This document shows, one piece after another, positions 51,661 through 63,200 of a stretch of DNA of 64,000 nt (its first letter is position 1; every line of letters begins with the position of its first letter). The stretch is taken from positions 29,576,318-29,640,317 of the forward strand of contig NC_087068.1 of NCBI RefSeq assembly GCF_963678635.1, read 5' to 3'. The DNA is from Symsagittifera roscoffensis. Its lineage: Eukaryota > Xenacoelomorpha > Acoela > Convolutidae. The position numbers were made by a program, and so were the translations under genes. Below the pieces are notes generated by a model, which did not search any database, was not told where the DNA came from, and worked only from the letters and a program-made list of their open reading frames with translations.

Positions 51661-53186
51661 ACTTCTCTTGTACTGAAGGTGGGGGCGCAGCTTCTAAAAT
51701 TTAGTATGGTACCTGTATCTGTTGGTTTTTGATACCACCCACAGCTAATTTTCCGGCTTTTGTTAATACTAATTTGTAAATCCAAAAATGCCAAAGTTCC
51801 ATTTGTGCTTGGTGTCTCTATTGTGAACTGTAAATTTGGATGTAGTAAGTTTGCAACCCGTATCACTTTTTCAGGATCACCCTTCACTGTTCTCACTATA
51901 TCGTCAACGTAACGGAGAAATAACTTAGCTTGTTGCCCTGACTTATTTTGCTCTCTTATTGCGATGCATTTTCTGCAGTACCAGATGGTTTCACTTATAT
52001 TTCGATACTCATCATCTGATATATCACCGCATTTTAGGTGATACCAGTTCAAACAGCATTCACATTCCACACCTTTTGACCTGTACGTGACTTTCTTATT
52101 GAACTCGGGACATATTCCGTGAAGATCTTTCTCGGGCAAAAACATTTCGGGAATATCCCTCGATAGTGCAGTTTCGTACTGCTTTAGCCAAAGATTTGCT
52201 AAAATAACGGCAAGAGATGCCCCCATTGCCAAACCATCTTTCTGAACGTACCATGTTTCATTGCACTTGAAATGGACTTGACAAACTGCCATGTTCAACA
52301 GTCTCTTCATGATTTTCCTAGCAATTGATGTTGGTTCATCTTGCTCATACAGTTTTCTCAGAGCTATGTCTATTGCTTCTTTCAGTGAAATATTTGTGTA
52401 CAAACTCTTCACATCTAGAGATATCAAATTTTCATTGGGCTCAAGATTAGTGCTCTCTAAGATTTCTCTCGCATCTAGTGAGTTGGTTTCGATGTTTGCG
52501 CCCTCAATTTTCTCGAAAAATTTTGCAACAACCTTGTTCAAGTTATAATAAGAGCTACCAGGCAAGGAGAAGACCAGTCTTAATGGGGTATTCACTTTAT
52601 GGACTTTCGCTAACCCATAAAGCCTGGCGGGCTGCCCCCCAGTAGACCTCATCCTTGTGTAGAGACTCTCACTTATTTCATCTTTTTTCCTCATAGCCAA
52701 CAACCCCTCATTGATGTCTCTTTCTATCTTCAAAACAATCGCATCACTTGTTGCTTTACTTTTGCTGAATTGATTTGAATATAATGTATCCGACAACTTG
52801 ATCACGTAGGTGTCCTTTCTCATTACACAAAATCCCACGCCTTTGTCATACGGTACCGCAACTAATCCATTACTCTTCAGATACTTTCGGGCCTTCTCAA
52901 CGCCTTTGTCAGATGGTGTTTGTTTCATCCTTTTAGCATAGGCTTTTGCCACAGCTTCGTTCTCACAAAGGGCCTCCCCGGGGACTTTACAATTTTTGAG
53001 ATCCGATAGAAAGATGTCAATGTCGGCGAGAAAGTGTGTCTCATTAAATTTATCCCTGACGGGATGCTTTGGCCCTAATGCCAACACTTGATGTACCCAA
53101 TTTGGTAATTCAACATCATCAAGAGCTCTTACCGAACAATCACATTGTTTCCTTAGAGGTCGGTCTTGCCTTTCTGATAGGTTCAA
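51657..53186 (-). CDS. Penelope-like reverse transcriptase with internal PHD-like finger
   Basis: 509 open codons. Motifs: LYGLAKVHK, ISLDVKSLYTNI (first catalytic Asp), KDGLAMGASLAVILANLWL, FLRYVDDIVR (catalytic YVDD at about 51899-51910) and LAFLDLQISI. All are diagnostic of Penelope-like RT. Between motif B and the YVDD motif lies an extra segment of about 50 residues with PHD-finger spacing (see separate entry). The frame opens with TTG at 53186; the real protein continues upstream in another frame (53183-53620), so this is not a true start. Confidence 0.92.
   Translation of the reverse strand: MNLSERQDRPLRKQCDCSVRALDDVELPNWVHQVLALGPKHPVRDKFNETHFLADIDIFLSDLKNCKVPGEALCENEAVAKAYAKRMKQTPSDKGVEKARKYLKSNGLVAVPYDKGVGFCVMRKDTYVIKLSDTLYSNQFSKSKATSDAIVLKIERDINEGLLAMRKKDEISESLYTRMRSTGGQPARLYGLAKVHKVNTPLRLVFSLPGSSYYNLNKVVAKFFEKIEGANIETNSLDAREILESTNLEPNENLISLDVKSLYTNISLKEAIDIALRKLYEQDEPTSIARKIMKRLLNMAVCQVHFKCNETWYVQKDGLAMGASLAVILANLWLKQYETALSRDIPEMFLPEKDLHGICPEFNKKVTYRSKGVECECCLNWYHLKCGDISDDEYRNISETIWYCRKCIAIREQNKSGQQAKLFLRYVDDIVRTVKGDPEKVIRVANLLHPNLQFTIETPSTNGTLAFLDLQISINKSRKISCGWYQKPTDTGTILNFRSCAPTFSTREV
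51963..52112 (-). other. PHD-like zinc finger inserted in the PLE RT
   Basis: Minus-strand residues read CPEF...VECECCLNWYHLKC...WYCRKC. The pattern fits a PHD finger in which the second Cys is Phe (TTC at the expected TGC). It sits between the LANLWL motif and the YVDD motif. Confidence 0.75.
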
Positions 53187-53620
53187 TAGCTTCTTCTGAT
53201 GGGTTTTTTGACTGTTGCTGTTTGTCTTTGTCCCCTAAGACTTAAATATTTTATTACCGAAGGCCAAAACTTCTCATCTACAACCCTCTGTACTGCGCCT
53301 CTCGCCCTTTCCAGTTTGACTTCAACGTTTTTCTCATCTGTCCTTTTCTTGTTTATCTCCGTTCTTAGAAATTTTGTCTGAAAACTGTGTACCGCTTGGT
53401 TCGAAAACACCCCATTTTCCGGTACCCTGAACCTCAAAAAATCAGGTATAATGTCGTTTTCTAGACAAACTCTCAAAAATTTAACACGTTGGTGACAGTT
53501 GATAAATTTAGCATATATGGACGCATAATCACGGACTAATTTCCAAATGAGTTTGTTTTTCAAAGTCCAAATCAAGAATGGAGGTGGAAGTACAACTGTG
53601 CTCATTGGTTTGCAGGCCAC
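53183..53620 (-). pseudogene. N-terminal part of the PLE RT protein
   Basis: 145 codons that flow into the RT frame after a one-base frame change at an A6 run near 53208. It contains the basic, helical region that precedes the RT in this family (FLRVCLENDIIPDFLRFRV). Confidence 0.8.
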
Positions 53621-53659
53621 GAGGAATAAACCTCACGTGATACAAAGCAACTCACAAGT

Positions 53660-54352
53660 TTAACTCACCCTCTCCGTTGAAGCCTCCTCGTCAGTCGGAC
53701 CAACAGTTGCCTCGCCTATGTTCACCAGTCTTCTTTTCTCCGCCCTCCTTCTCGATTGAGATTTCTTTTTCGTGTTTGAACGAAGCTTGGACAAGACAGC
53801 TGGCAGGTTGTCTTGGTGTTCGAACACAATCCTCAAAGACTCTAGTTCCAGCTGGACGTCCTGGTGCAGTGCCTGATATTCGTTGACCAGCTCCGTTCTT
53901 CCCTTCCTCTTTGAAATGAGACACTTTGTAATAGGAATGACAAGAATACCCGAGCTGATCAGCTGGTTCCTGATATCCGGTGTACCGTTTCTCTGACAGT
54001 ATACAATTGCGCTGATATTTGTCAGTGCCATCAGGATTTCTGTCAATTCCTCTGCAGTGCAAGCTCTGTCATTGTTTGGGCGGTGGCTGTTGATAGAATT
54101 TTTGATGATGTCGTGCCACACCACCTCTTGACGTTTTTCTGCTAGAGGTGCCCTGCAGAGTAGGCTTGCGAGGTTCTTCTGTGGGTTCGTGGTGTTCGGG
54201 TTGAAAGAAAGTCCCGGAATAGCCAAAATTTTGGTTAGAAATTGTTCTTTTTCCTGGTTGCTAAGTTGTTCCAGGCTGTGGTAGAGGGAGCTAGCCGCTA
54301 CAATGTAGACCATTTCAATTCTAACATGGTAAAAAATAAAAAGATTTTTCAA
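53660..54352 (-). CDS. Upstream ORF of the Penelope-like element
   Basis: 230 codons, ending 40 bp before the RT protein. It has an N-terminal helix, a middle region (SAIVYCQRNGTPDIRNQLIS) and a basic C-terminus. Position and strand tie it to the element. No domain recognised. Confidence 0.6.
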   Translation of the reverse strand: MKNLFIFYHVRIEMVYIVAASSLYHSLEQLSNQEKEQFLTKILAIPGLSFNPNTTNPQKNLASLLCRAPLAEKRQEVVWHDIIKNSINSHRPNNDRACTAEELTEILMALTNISAIVYCQRNGTPDIRNQLISSGILVIPITKCLISKRKGRTELVNEYQALHQDVQLELESLRIVFEHQDNLPAVLSKLRSNTKKKSQSRRRAEKRRLVNIGEATVGPTDEEASTERVS

Positions 54353-54850
54353 CTAAAAAGATTTCTTCATTAAAACAAGGGAAAAATAAATTTTAAATTA
54401 CGTCTCTTTGTAGGAGAGACTGTAATTGAGAATTGGCTCAGCGCCGTTGGGTTTCAAAATTTTAAATCTAAATATTTTGAGAATGCGTTAAAATTGTGAA
54501 TTCAAACAAACGTTTTCGCACATTTTGTGCATCTTCAGGTTTTCAAAACTCTAAACTATCTTTACAAAATGATCAAAGATCATAAAAAGTGTCACACACA
54601 TCATTACTTCAAAATTTTAAAAATTCAACCAATAAAAACTTTACAAATATCATTGAAATTATGTAACAACTATTATGTAACAACTTTAAACATTTTGTCA
54701 CAAATTTCTGAGAGTTTTCATTTTTTTTTTCACATTTTCGTTGTGTGGCTAATTTTTATGCTAACATTTAAGTTGTTTCAAAATTTTGTTGTTTTAGCCA
54801 GAACTTTTCGATTCTGGAACTATAGCCTTAGTGTCTGGAACTATATTAAT

Positions 54851-55316
54851 TCTGGAACTATATTAATTCAATTCAGGACATCTCCAGGAAGCTAAAATTT
54901 TAAAAAATACAGTTTTGATTCTCCTCCCGAGACCCCTCCGGATCCTGGAGCCCTGGGAAATAACGTCCTTATTTCTATCAGGAAGGCTGGTCACGTCGTC
55001 CCAACACCCTTCGGGAAGTGCTTCGTAACGATTTTAGCTGCACAATCGTTACAACTCGGAATGGTCTTCCAACAATAATCTCAATTGCTATTTCAATTTG
55101 TATCGTAAGCTTGTCGTTCACCTCGTATATTTCAACGAATTTTGTTGTTCTGTTTTTCTCATTTCAGTTGTCGCGAAATCTCAAGGTCATGACGTGTCTT
55201 TATTTTGAAATGAATTTTTAAAAATTAACATGAAACTCCAAATTAACCCTTCTGTGTTCGTCGAAATGAACGATTAAGACCTCTAATTCGTTAAAACCGT
55301 TGATCTTCCCACTCCG
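54851..55316. other. Unassigned spacer
   Basis: No gene. A GACCCCTCCGGATCC motif at about 54930 resembles the repeats in the piece 2 leader, so it may be a fragment of that element displaced by the PLE. Confidence 0.35.
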
Positions 55317-56110
55317 ATGTCGCAACTAAATTCGAATTCGACTGCATTTCCGTACATTCTGGTCGAATGTCACAGGGAGGCGAATCAATATCCTCCTTTT
55401 TTGTCCCTATCATACATTCAACTTTTTCAGATATTAACGGCTGTTAAAACCTATCAAGCCAGCCAGTCGAAAGAGACCAATCAGCGGGTGTCTGTGATGT
55501 TGCAATACAGAGAACGTACAGTAGATGTCTTCGCAAGAACGTTACGACGTATTGTTAATTGTTTGTCTATCATTTTTTCCACCTGAAAGCTGAGAAAGTT
55601 TTTACCATCACTTCAGTGCAGTTTCTCCGACAGTATATTTAGTCGAGCTGTCTACCAATTAACATGTTCAAGCTGCAACGCTTGATGTATCGGTCAGGCG
55701 ACACGACATTTACAAACTCGGCCAACGGAACAACAAAGATCAACTGCGCCAGTTGAAGCACAAATCCGCGAATGTGGAGAAGGACAGAACACCGTCATAT
55801 CTAAGGTTATTGATAGATATCTGGACAGCAAGAATATTGACACTGGAGGTCCTGTATATTGCGAAGAGGAGACACTCGTTGAATCTGAGAAAGGAATACC
55901 AGCAGCGACAGCTCTCCCTCAAACGATAGAGTCTCAATGTTGTAACGGTATTGTAATCTTGAACTTTTCAATCCGTTTTGGTGTTTTTTTTTTTATATTT
56001 AGTACGTTTTTCTACAATGCATCCTTTACGATTGTATTATTGTTTTTCAGATTTCACTGATGTCCAACTGACGAAAACCTTATTACATTGATAATGTTTT
56101 TATCAGCCTC
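55317..56110 (+). pseudogene. Second, decayed Penelope-like fragment (end of RT region, GIY-YIG)
   Basis: From about 55460 the plus strand encodes LQYRERTVDVFARTL-type sequence, then LRKFLPSLQCSF and SRAVYQLTCSSCNA, a stop, then CIGQATRHLQTR and PVEAQIRECG. This is the GIY-YIG domain of a Penelope-like element, with a TGA in the middle. The tail includes CTGATGTCCAACTGACGAAA at about 56057, like the terminal repeat core of such elements. It lies directly before the LTR of piece 3. Confidence 0.8.
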
Positions 56111-56239
56111 TATAACTTTTCTTAGTCTTGAACTTTTTTTGCGTTTTTTTCGGCTTAATAGGTTCCGGCCTATTTTATATCGGCTTAGTGGCCTCAGTTT
56201 TTTTTTAATTTGACGTGGGAATAAAGTTTGTTTGTGCGT

Positions 56240-57157
56240 GTGTAGAGGGTGAGGTGGACTGAATGAGTTTTTGTGCCATTCCGCCGGATGACACAGTATA
56301 ACCTTCCCGCGACGGAAAAAAAAGTGACTAAAGGCCTTACGAACAGAAAAGTGTTGCGACGGAGGGTCAGAATGTTCTGGAATTTTTATTTTTAAAATTT
56401 CGATTTGAAGGGGAACATTTCTGAGAAATAGAAAAAAGACGGCCATTTTGAATAAAATAGAGAAAAATCAGAACGACGCCATATTTTGTGACGAACGGTT
56501 GTATCCGAGACGAGAAAATTACGGAGCCTCTTATCGTGGCAATAACACACGATAAGGACCTTAGTGACGGATATTTGTGGAGACGGAGGCTTCAGTGGGG
56601 GGAAGAGAAATACCACGGAACCCTCCCGGGACACGAAATATAGGAGATAAGAGTGTTGTCTCAAGAAAATCACGGGAGCGGAGGCTTGGTCCCCCAGAGA
56701 CTGTTATATGTGAAGGGACTGGGTAAACTAGCCATAACAGTTGCTGTAATGTCCTAGATCTGAATTAAACACCGTTATTATTTAATATTTCAGAGCATGA
56801 GTAGATAGAGAAAGGAAAAGGTCAATCCATCTCCAATGGATTTAATATAAAACTGTCACACAAAAACATATAGAAATAGGTGGTTCGAGCCGTGTTTTTA
56901 ATGACAATCACGTAGTCTGAGGATCCGAGACTCAGCTATGTGGTTGTGTTCGCATGCAAACGAAAGCTGATCAAAAGTCGTTTGACTGATGGCCTAAAAA
57001 TAGTAACTTTTTACTTTGCCCTAGACAGACCAGAAAATCAACTGGCAAGGTCGAGACGGTGAAAAACGAGTGGAATTAAGGTAACTGACGCCTGCCAGTC
57101 GTCAATAGGTACTTTTTCTACGCTCCGTCGCTGTGTGATATTTGGGCGAATGTTACA
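56240..57157 (+). mobile_element. 5' LTR of piece 3 (left end approximate)
   Basis: Homologous to the piece 1 LTR from about 56290 to 57157; both end in GGGCGAATGTTACA. The left end is uncertain because a decayed Penelope-like fragment abuts it. TGTAGAGGGTGAGG at 56240 is one possible start; TGTAACGGT at 55941 mirrors the end but lies inside the Penelope-like fragment. Confidence 0.7.
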
Positions 57158-57169
57158 TAGACGTTTTTA

Positions 57170-57183
57170 TGGCGCTCCTGGGT
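57170..57183 (+). promoter_or_regulatory. Candidate primer-binding site of piece 3
   Basis: TGGCGCTCCTGGGT, 12 nt after the LTR end, identical to the site in piece 2. Confidence 0.65.
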
Positions 57184-60100
57184 GGGCCTGTTAAAGGCAT
57201 GAAACCATCATGATCAGCAAGCGTTTCAGCGACGTACCCTCCGCTCCGGGCGTATGCCCGAGTTAGAGGCCTTAATGACCGTTTTCGTACTAGGGGGAAG
57301 GTGCGTACCCCTCCGTCTAGTACGATTTAGCTTTTTAACTTAGTTAACACCGAAAATTCCGGGGGTCGGAGGGTTAGGTGGGAAATCTAGAGCCCGCTTG
57401 TCCTGAGGTCCCAGGACCAAAAACAATTAAAGAGAAAGCGTAAAACCAAACAAAAAATAGTGTATAACCAAGAAAAAGCCAAAAATAATTATTTAAAAAC
57501 AAAAAAAGTACAAAAAACAGTAAAAAATCCAAAAAAGACCAAAAACAGTAAAAAAAAACATAAAGTGACAGTTTATATGTTATTTCCGGACGAGATGTGA
57601 TCTGACCTTCCTATTTGTTGTTGTTTCAGATTGATTTATATCGTTTCTGATAGAGAGATTGTGTGTTTTGGTGAAGGGTTGGGTACCCTCCCTCGAGTGT
57701 AATTTGAGTGTTTAAGCACGTTAATGGTGATTTTGCCGGTGACCGGAGGGTAGAGTGGCAGGCTGATCAACGTGTTCCACACTCAACAGGGACATCAAGG
57801 ACAACATCCGCAACGACTGTTGGGTATCGTTGAAGCAATTTTAGTATCGTTCGGGTACTATTTCCTTAAAACTTAAGTGGTGGGGGGCACGATTGGCGCG
57901 GTCCGATTGTACCCTCCATCGATTACAAATTTCCGAGTTAAGGGTCTTAATTCGAATATTTTGGTGCAAAGGAGGGTATAGTACTATTTATTAACGACTA
58001 TTTATAGATTATTGTCCTTACTATATATTACTTATCTCCTATTTAGACCCAAGAAACACCCATTTTTTGTCGAAAATTACCAATTTTCGACCAAACTGTA
58101 GACCCCCAAATTTTCGGATATCCGAGCTTTTCCGATAGGCAAAAAGCTTTTATATAGAGAGTAGCCACGTAGTTCGATCCCCTTTATTAAAGAAACCGCG
58201 TGAGCAAAGATTCAGTAGAAGTTAGGAAAACGAGAATTTTTCGACCAAAATTTTGATAATTTTCTGTATTTTGTCAATCTGTTTTGGGGATCGATTTTTT
58301 GAGTTTTTAGAGTTAGAGCAATAAAATTTTTTGCGTTAGGAGCGTGCTAGCATAACGTGCTCGGTTACTAGAGAAATTTTTGGGTAACCCTCCGAGTAGC
58401 TCCGTGGATAGAGCTAACGACTTAAGGTTTGGAAAAGGAAGGAATCGGAGGGTCCAAATTTGATAGTTTTTGGCCAAATTTTTGTTTCTAAACCAATTTT
58501 GGTCCGGTTTTTTGCATTATTCCAGTGCCGTACAGGGCTACTACGCTCATTTCAAGTATTTTTAGGCACTTTCGACCGGAATTGCGAAAAAAGTCTTTCA
58601 GATCCTACACAGGTGGTGAAAAAGGCCATTTTGACGAACGCGTTTTTGGCGATTTCTCAAAGACTAGTTATCCGATCGGGATAATTTTGGTACCATAAGT
58701 CGACGTTTTTGACCACTTTTCCGAATCGCAACCGTTTTTGGGTTGATTATTTCGGAAAAGAAAAATTTTTTAGAATTTGTTGGTTCGGAGGGTCCAAGTA
58801 ACGGGCAACCCTCCGAGCGGCAGAAAATTTTATCAAAACATCTTTTTATTCAACTGGGAAGGTTGACCGTGTCAGCCAACCTAGTCTTAAGTCAGGTAGA
58901 CCGCTTTCAGAGGCTTTACTGCGGTGATTTAACCCTTTTTCTTGATTTTAGGGGGAACCCTCCGAAGTGACCCTCCGGAGTCAGCTAAACCCTTTAGCAA
59001 CCCTCCTTAGTGGAAAATTTCCACGAGATCACCCTAAGAAGTTGAAACAGCTCCCCCTAGAACCCTTAGCTTATTTTGACGCTTTTTGAAGCTAGTAGGA
59101 GAACCTTCCAAGTGAGATCAGAAAATTTGAAAATTTTGGAGGTACCCTCCGAAGTGACCCTCCGGAGCGTATTAAGCATCTTATTGACCCTCCTTAGTAA
59201 ATTTAAGGGGACCCTCCGAAGTAACTTGGGTGATTAAGATACCCTCCTAAGTAACTTGAGTGATTGAGGTACCCTCCGAGGTAACCCTCCGGAGTGTCTT
59301 AAACCTTCTAGCGACCCTCCTTGTAAGAGACTTGAGTAAACCTTCTGTGGCAATTTGGGAAACGGAAAATATCCATTTAATTAGGATCATATTAGGATAT
59401 TAGGCGTGCTTATCAGGATCATAAGAATCCATTCTGACCCGGAAATTCGTGATCAACTTTGGATTCTATATTGGGTGTATTAGAAGTACCCGAACAAAAT
59501 TTTTTTTTGATTGTGATTTTGGTTGAGTGGTTGCCTTGAGCTACTTAATAGGAAAGTTCGGGCAATCCGGGAACAAATAAAGGAAGACCTCGGTGGGTGT
59601 ATTAAGCAAATACACACCCACTTGAGAAGAAGAATTGTTCCCTACTCTCGTGCACTTGGAGCAGTCCGAGTGTGGGAGAGCTTTTTCATAGATTTGACGA
59701 ATTTTCGACCAAGAGGTTGCCTTGAGCTACTTAGTAGGACAGCTCGGGCAATCGCAGGACACCTAAAAGAAGACCTCGGTGGGTGTATTAGGCAAATACA
59801 CACCCACTTGAGAAGACTGTGTCCTGGGCTTCGTTCTTTCGGATCGTTCCGATTGGGGGAAGTCTTTTTCTTTAAGACTAAGTTTTATTTATCTATTTCT
59901 GAATCATCACTGCTTTTTATCGAAGATTGTTTAATTTTAACAAAGCAGTGACTTGATAAATTGTGTGGCGATAAATTGATACTGACAAAAGGTCGCTGTC
60001 ACCTGTAGGATATTCTTATCTGATTATCGATTGTGTTTTGTGTGTCGATTATATCTTGTGGAAACTTAGTGATACTGTTATACTATACAACCGGGTTGAG

Positions 60101-60293
60101 TTAGCATTATATCAATACTGGGTAGACCCTGTGTGTAACTTTAGCTGAGTCACTAATTTAGTCGTGAGAGATCTAAGAGACATTTTGATACTGACGGAAT
60201 CGAGTAGGCAGCGTTAAGTGATTTAACTAGATCTTGTTTGTGGTACGTTTGCATTGCCATCAAATTACGAATACTTTCATTTTGTACAAAACT
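57184..60293 (+). other. Structured 5' leader of piece 3
   Basis: About 3.1 kb without a convincing gene. It holds at least four ACCCTCC ... GGAGGGT modules (57305-57375, 57683-57751, 57911-57977, 58387-58453), a cluster of CCCTCCGAAGTGACCCTCCGG motifs (58970-59330) and a duplicated hairpin unit (59523-59870). Such a long leader could hold packaging, dimerisation or translation signals; that is inference. Confidence 0.7.
59523..59951 (+). repeat. Duplicated ~187-bp unit with hairpin (open reading frame of doubtful meaning)
   Basis: TTGCCTTGAGCTACTTA starts at about 59531 and again at about 59717. Each unit contains GTGGGTGTATTA and ATACACACCCAC as a stem-loop. The plus strand is open for 142 codons with CLELL...EDLGGCI.QIHTHLRR repeated. 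There is no known domain, and the ORF may only reflect the repeat. Confidence 0.75.
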
Positions 60294-63200
60294 ATGCAGC
60301 GCAGGGACTCGTTAGGATCGACTACTAAAATTCCCAGGCTAAGCAAGGGAAGCACGCGGAAATTTAGAACTAGGCGTAGCCAAACCTCGTTTAGCAGCGC
60401 TTCCGACGCGTTTGCTGAAGACGAATCGACTAAAGGTCAACCTGATCTTTCAGTGATCGAAATGAGACTAAGGAGCGAGAAAAACCTTGATGGCAATCAA
60501 GGGCGGAGCGCCGAGGCCGAGCCTGCGAGCGAAACGCCGGTGGATCCCTTTGACGAAGGGGAGCGAACGCTCATTCGACCCGACTTTGAGCCAGACGGGG
60601 TCCTCGAACGAGAGGAAGTCGAGAGGACAGAGGAGACCTCGGAGCGTTCCGAGGTCGAACCTCGGGAGGAGGTGTTGTACAGGGGAATGTCCAAGTCAGA
60701 GACTAAGAGCTATAAATGGAGAAGGGAACCTTCACATCTGACAAGTGCACACTCATCCTTGGCCAAACAGAGTAACAACGCGATGATGTCGAGTATGAGT
60801 CCGGGTAAAGAGCAGACGTTCTCGAAGGCCAAGAAGAGTTGGAAGTCCTTGTACGACGAACGCATGGCGTCACTACCAACCGTAGGTTTGACTTCCAGTG
60901 ATGACTACCCGGAGATAACCCATCCGGATGTGAACTTCACACCGTGCCCAAGGAACGAGAAGAGCAGGAAGGCGTCATCAGTCTCGCCGACCAGACCCAT
61001 GTCAGATGGGATAACGATGGGAGCATCATCAACGTTTGACAGACTAATGACGTCAATGCACAAGCAAAAGGACGGTGCGTCATCGAGTACTAGGCTACCG
61101 CCGCAGCTGACCTCGTCTTCTCTGGGGCTAACCCCGCCATTGGGGGCAGCTGGTGACATAAGTGATATGTTCGCTGGTGTGATGAATGGCCTGGATGAAT
61201 TGAGGCGAGACATGACTAAGAGGATAGATCAAGTTGACGAGAGAGCTCACCATGGTCGAGAGAATTTGAAAGATGAGCTAACGCACGTGAAGTCGCAGGC
61301 GAGGTTTGATCAGGCTCGATTGATTCGTGACACCGATCAATGCCTGGCCGAGAGCCTGGCACAGGCAAACAAAGAGTCAGAGGAAAGAGAGGCTAGGATG
61401 ACAAGAGAGATCGAGCGATTGTTGAATGATCATGATAATACCTACGCCCAAACGATGACTGGCCTGGAAAGGAGGTTGGACGCCAAATCTGACTTGATGA
61501 TGCGGAAGCTTGACGCGATCCTGAATGGGAATAGTTGGCAGGAGCATTCCAACTCAAGGGAGCGCTCACGCCATGCGAATGTTGGAGATGGTATGGGCAA
61601 CAGTGCCAGAGCCCAGCAAGGCTCGAGAACGAACTACGAACATAGAAACAAGGAGCGGCCAAGGGCAGCCCCGCAGAGGCCTGGCTGGACAAATCCAGTC
61701 CCACCGGAGGCAGATGCCACCCCGGAGACAAGATTGCCAACCGTGCCACAAGTCAGTTCAGTACCAGATCTGACTACAGTCTCACAAGACACAACGATGT
61801 ATGCCTCGATGTTTGAGCCTCTGAACAGATCTCTTGAAACATTCATCACCAAGCTCTCGAAGTCAACCGAGAGAGGAGAGAGGTCAAGAAGAACACTGAA
61901 AAAGCCAAAGTCATATAAAGACGAGTCGGACGGCTGCATTGATACTTGGATAGAGGTGATGAAGTTACACTTTGAGGAAGAGAATCTCTCCAAGAAACAA
62001 GAGTGCAGCGCGCTGACGAGCAACTTGGAGGGTACTGCACTAAATTGTGTAATGGCGAAAAGAGCCAATGAGAGGGATAGCGCTCGCAAGATATTCGACA
62101 TCCTGCTGAATCGTTTCGGCTCTGGAGTACAAGGGCACCAGGCCATGGTGAAGTTCGAGAAGAGGCGTCAGAGAGATGAAGAATCAATAGATAAATTCTT
62201 GGACGACCTTGAATTGCTCAGGAGGAGGAGCAACCCGGATGAGAGAATATCCGAACGAAACTTGGCGATCGCTTCGAAGTTCATGGATGGTGTAAGGAGT
62301 GAGGAGTTGAAGACGATGTTGGCCACTCACTTCACCCTGTCGCTGGACCAGGTACCCACGCCCGACGACTTGCGTATGAAGTCACGCGAGTATTTACTGA
62401 TAAAACCGAGGGCGCAAAACCGTTACAGCAATTATGGCAACTATAGCGGGACAAACACTGGTGCGAATTCCAGTTGGTACAAACCTCGCGATGACATGGA
62501 CAAGAGGAGGTCGTGTGCGAATTGTGGTTCGATGGACCATCACGTTTCTGCATGTTCTGCATACAAACAGAACATGAAGGCCATAGGCTACTTTCTCGAG
62601 GACGCTGACGCGACCGACGAGGATCATGAAGAGTACGTGAGAGGGCTCATCATGAAATATGGTCCGAGGTGTTTCTTCTGTAATTTGGAGGGACACTTCA
62701 AGTCGGATTGTACTCAATTTTGGGACGCAGTAGCGGACGCGAAACATCCCCGCCACGAAGAGGCGCTTTCGGGTGTCAAGGCCAGTCGAGCACGTCTGAT
62801 GAACGAGGCTGAATCTCGGAGAAAGGAAACGACACCGAGCACCTTTGCGACCAAAAAGGTTAAGACATGGCCTGACGAGGTGGTAGCCTCGAACCTCGAA
62901 GCAGAGTCGTCTAGTCCACTCAAGGTGGATTACGGCCTGGCGGCAAGGACAGCGCTGCAGAATGTCAAACAGGACCTTGCCACGAAAGAAGTGGAGCAAT
63001 GGGTAAGGTCGGAGCTGGAGAGCACAGATCTTCGGGAAAGTCTTAATGTCCTGAGTAAGACGACAAGAGCAGAAGATGAAAAAGAGCCCAAGAAACAGGG
63101 ACTAAAACTGAACGTTATATCTGGCAAGACTTTCGGCATGACGAAGGCAGGGACCAAAATAATGTCTATCATCTCAGTCGCAGGGCACCAGGTGGTCAAG

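Larger units (their letters stand above)
49847..54850 (-). mobile_element. Penelope-like retroelement (RT + GIY-YIG) with three terminal repeats
   Basis: Minus-strand element. Copies of its terminal repeat lie at 49847-50490, 50510-51160 and 54471-54850, the tandem or partial arrangement usual for Penelope-like elements. The body encodes an N-terminal ORF (54352-53660), the RT region (53620-51657), the thumb (51660-51469) and a GIY-YIG endonuclease (51414-51106). Frame changes at 53185 (A6 run) and about 51660, and a stop after 51469, make it inactive as read. Confidence 0.92.

Noticed and set aside
55941-57157. LTR with perfect TGTAAC ... GTTACA ends, 1217 bp
   Set aside because: The left part (55941 to about 56110) reads as the tail of a decayed Penelope-like element and does not align with the piece 1 LTR, so the start at 55941 is probably chance.
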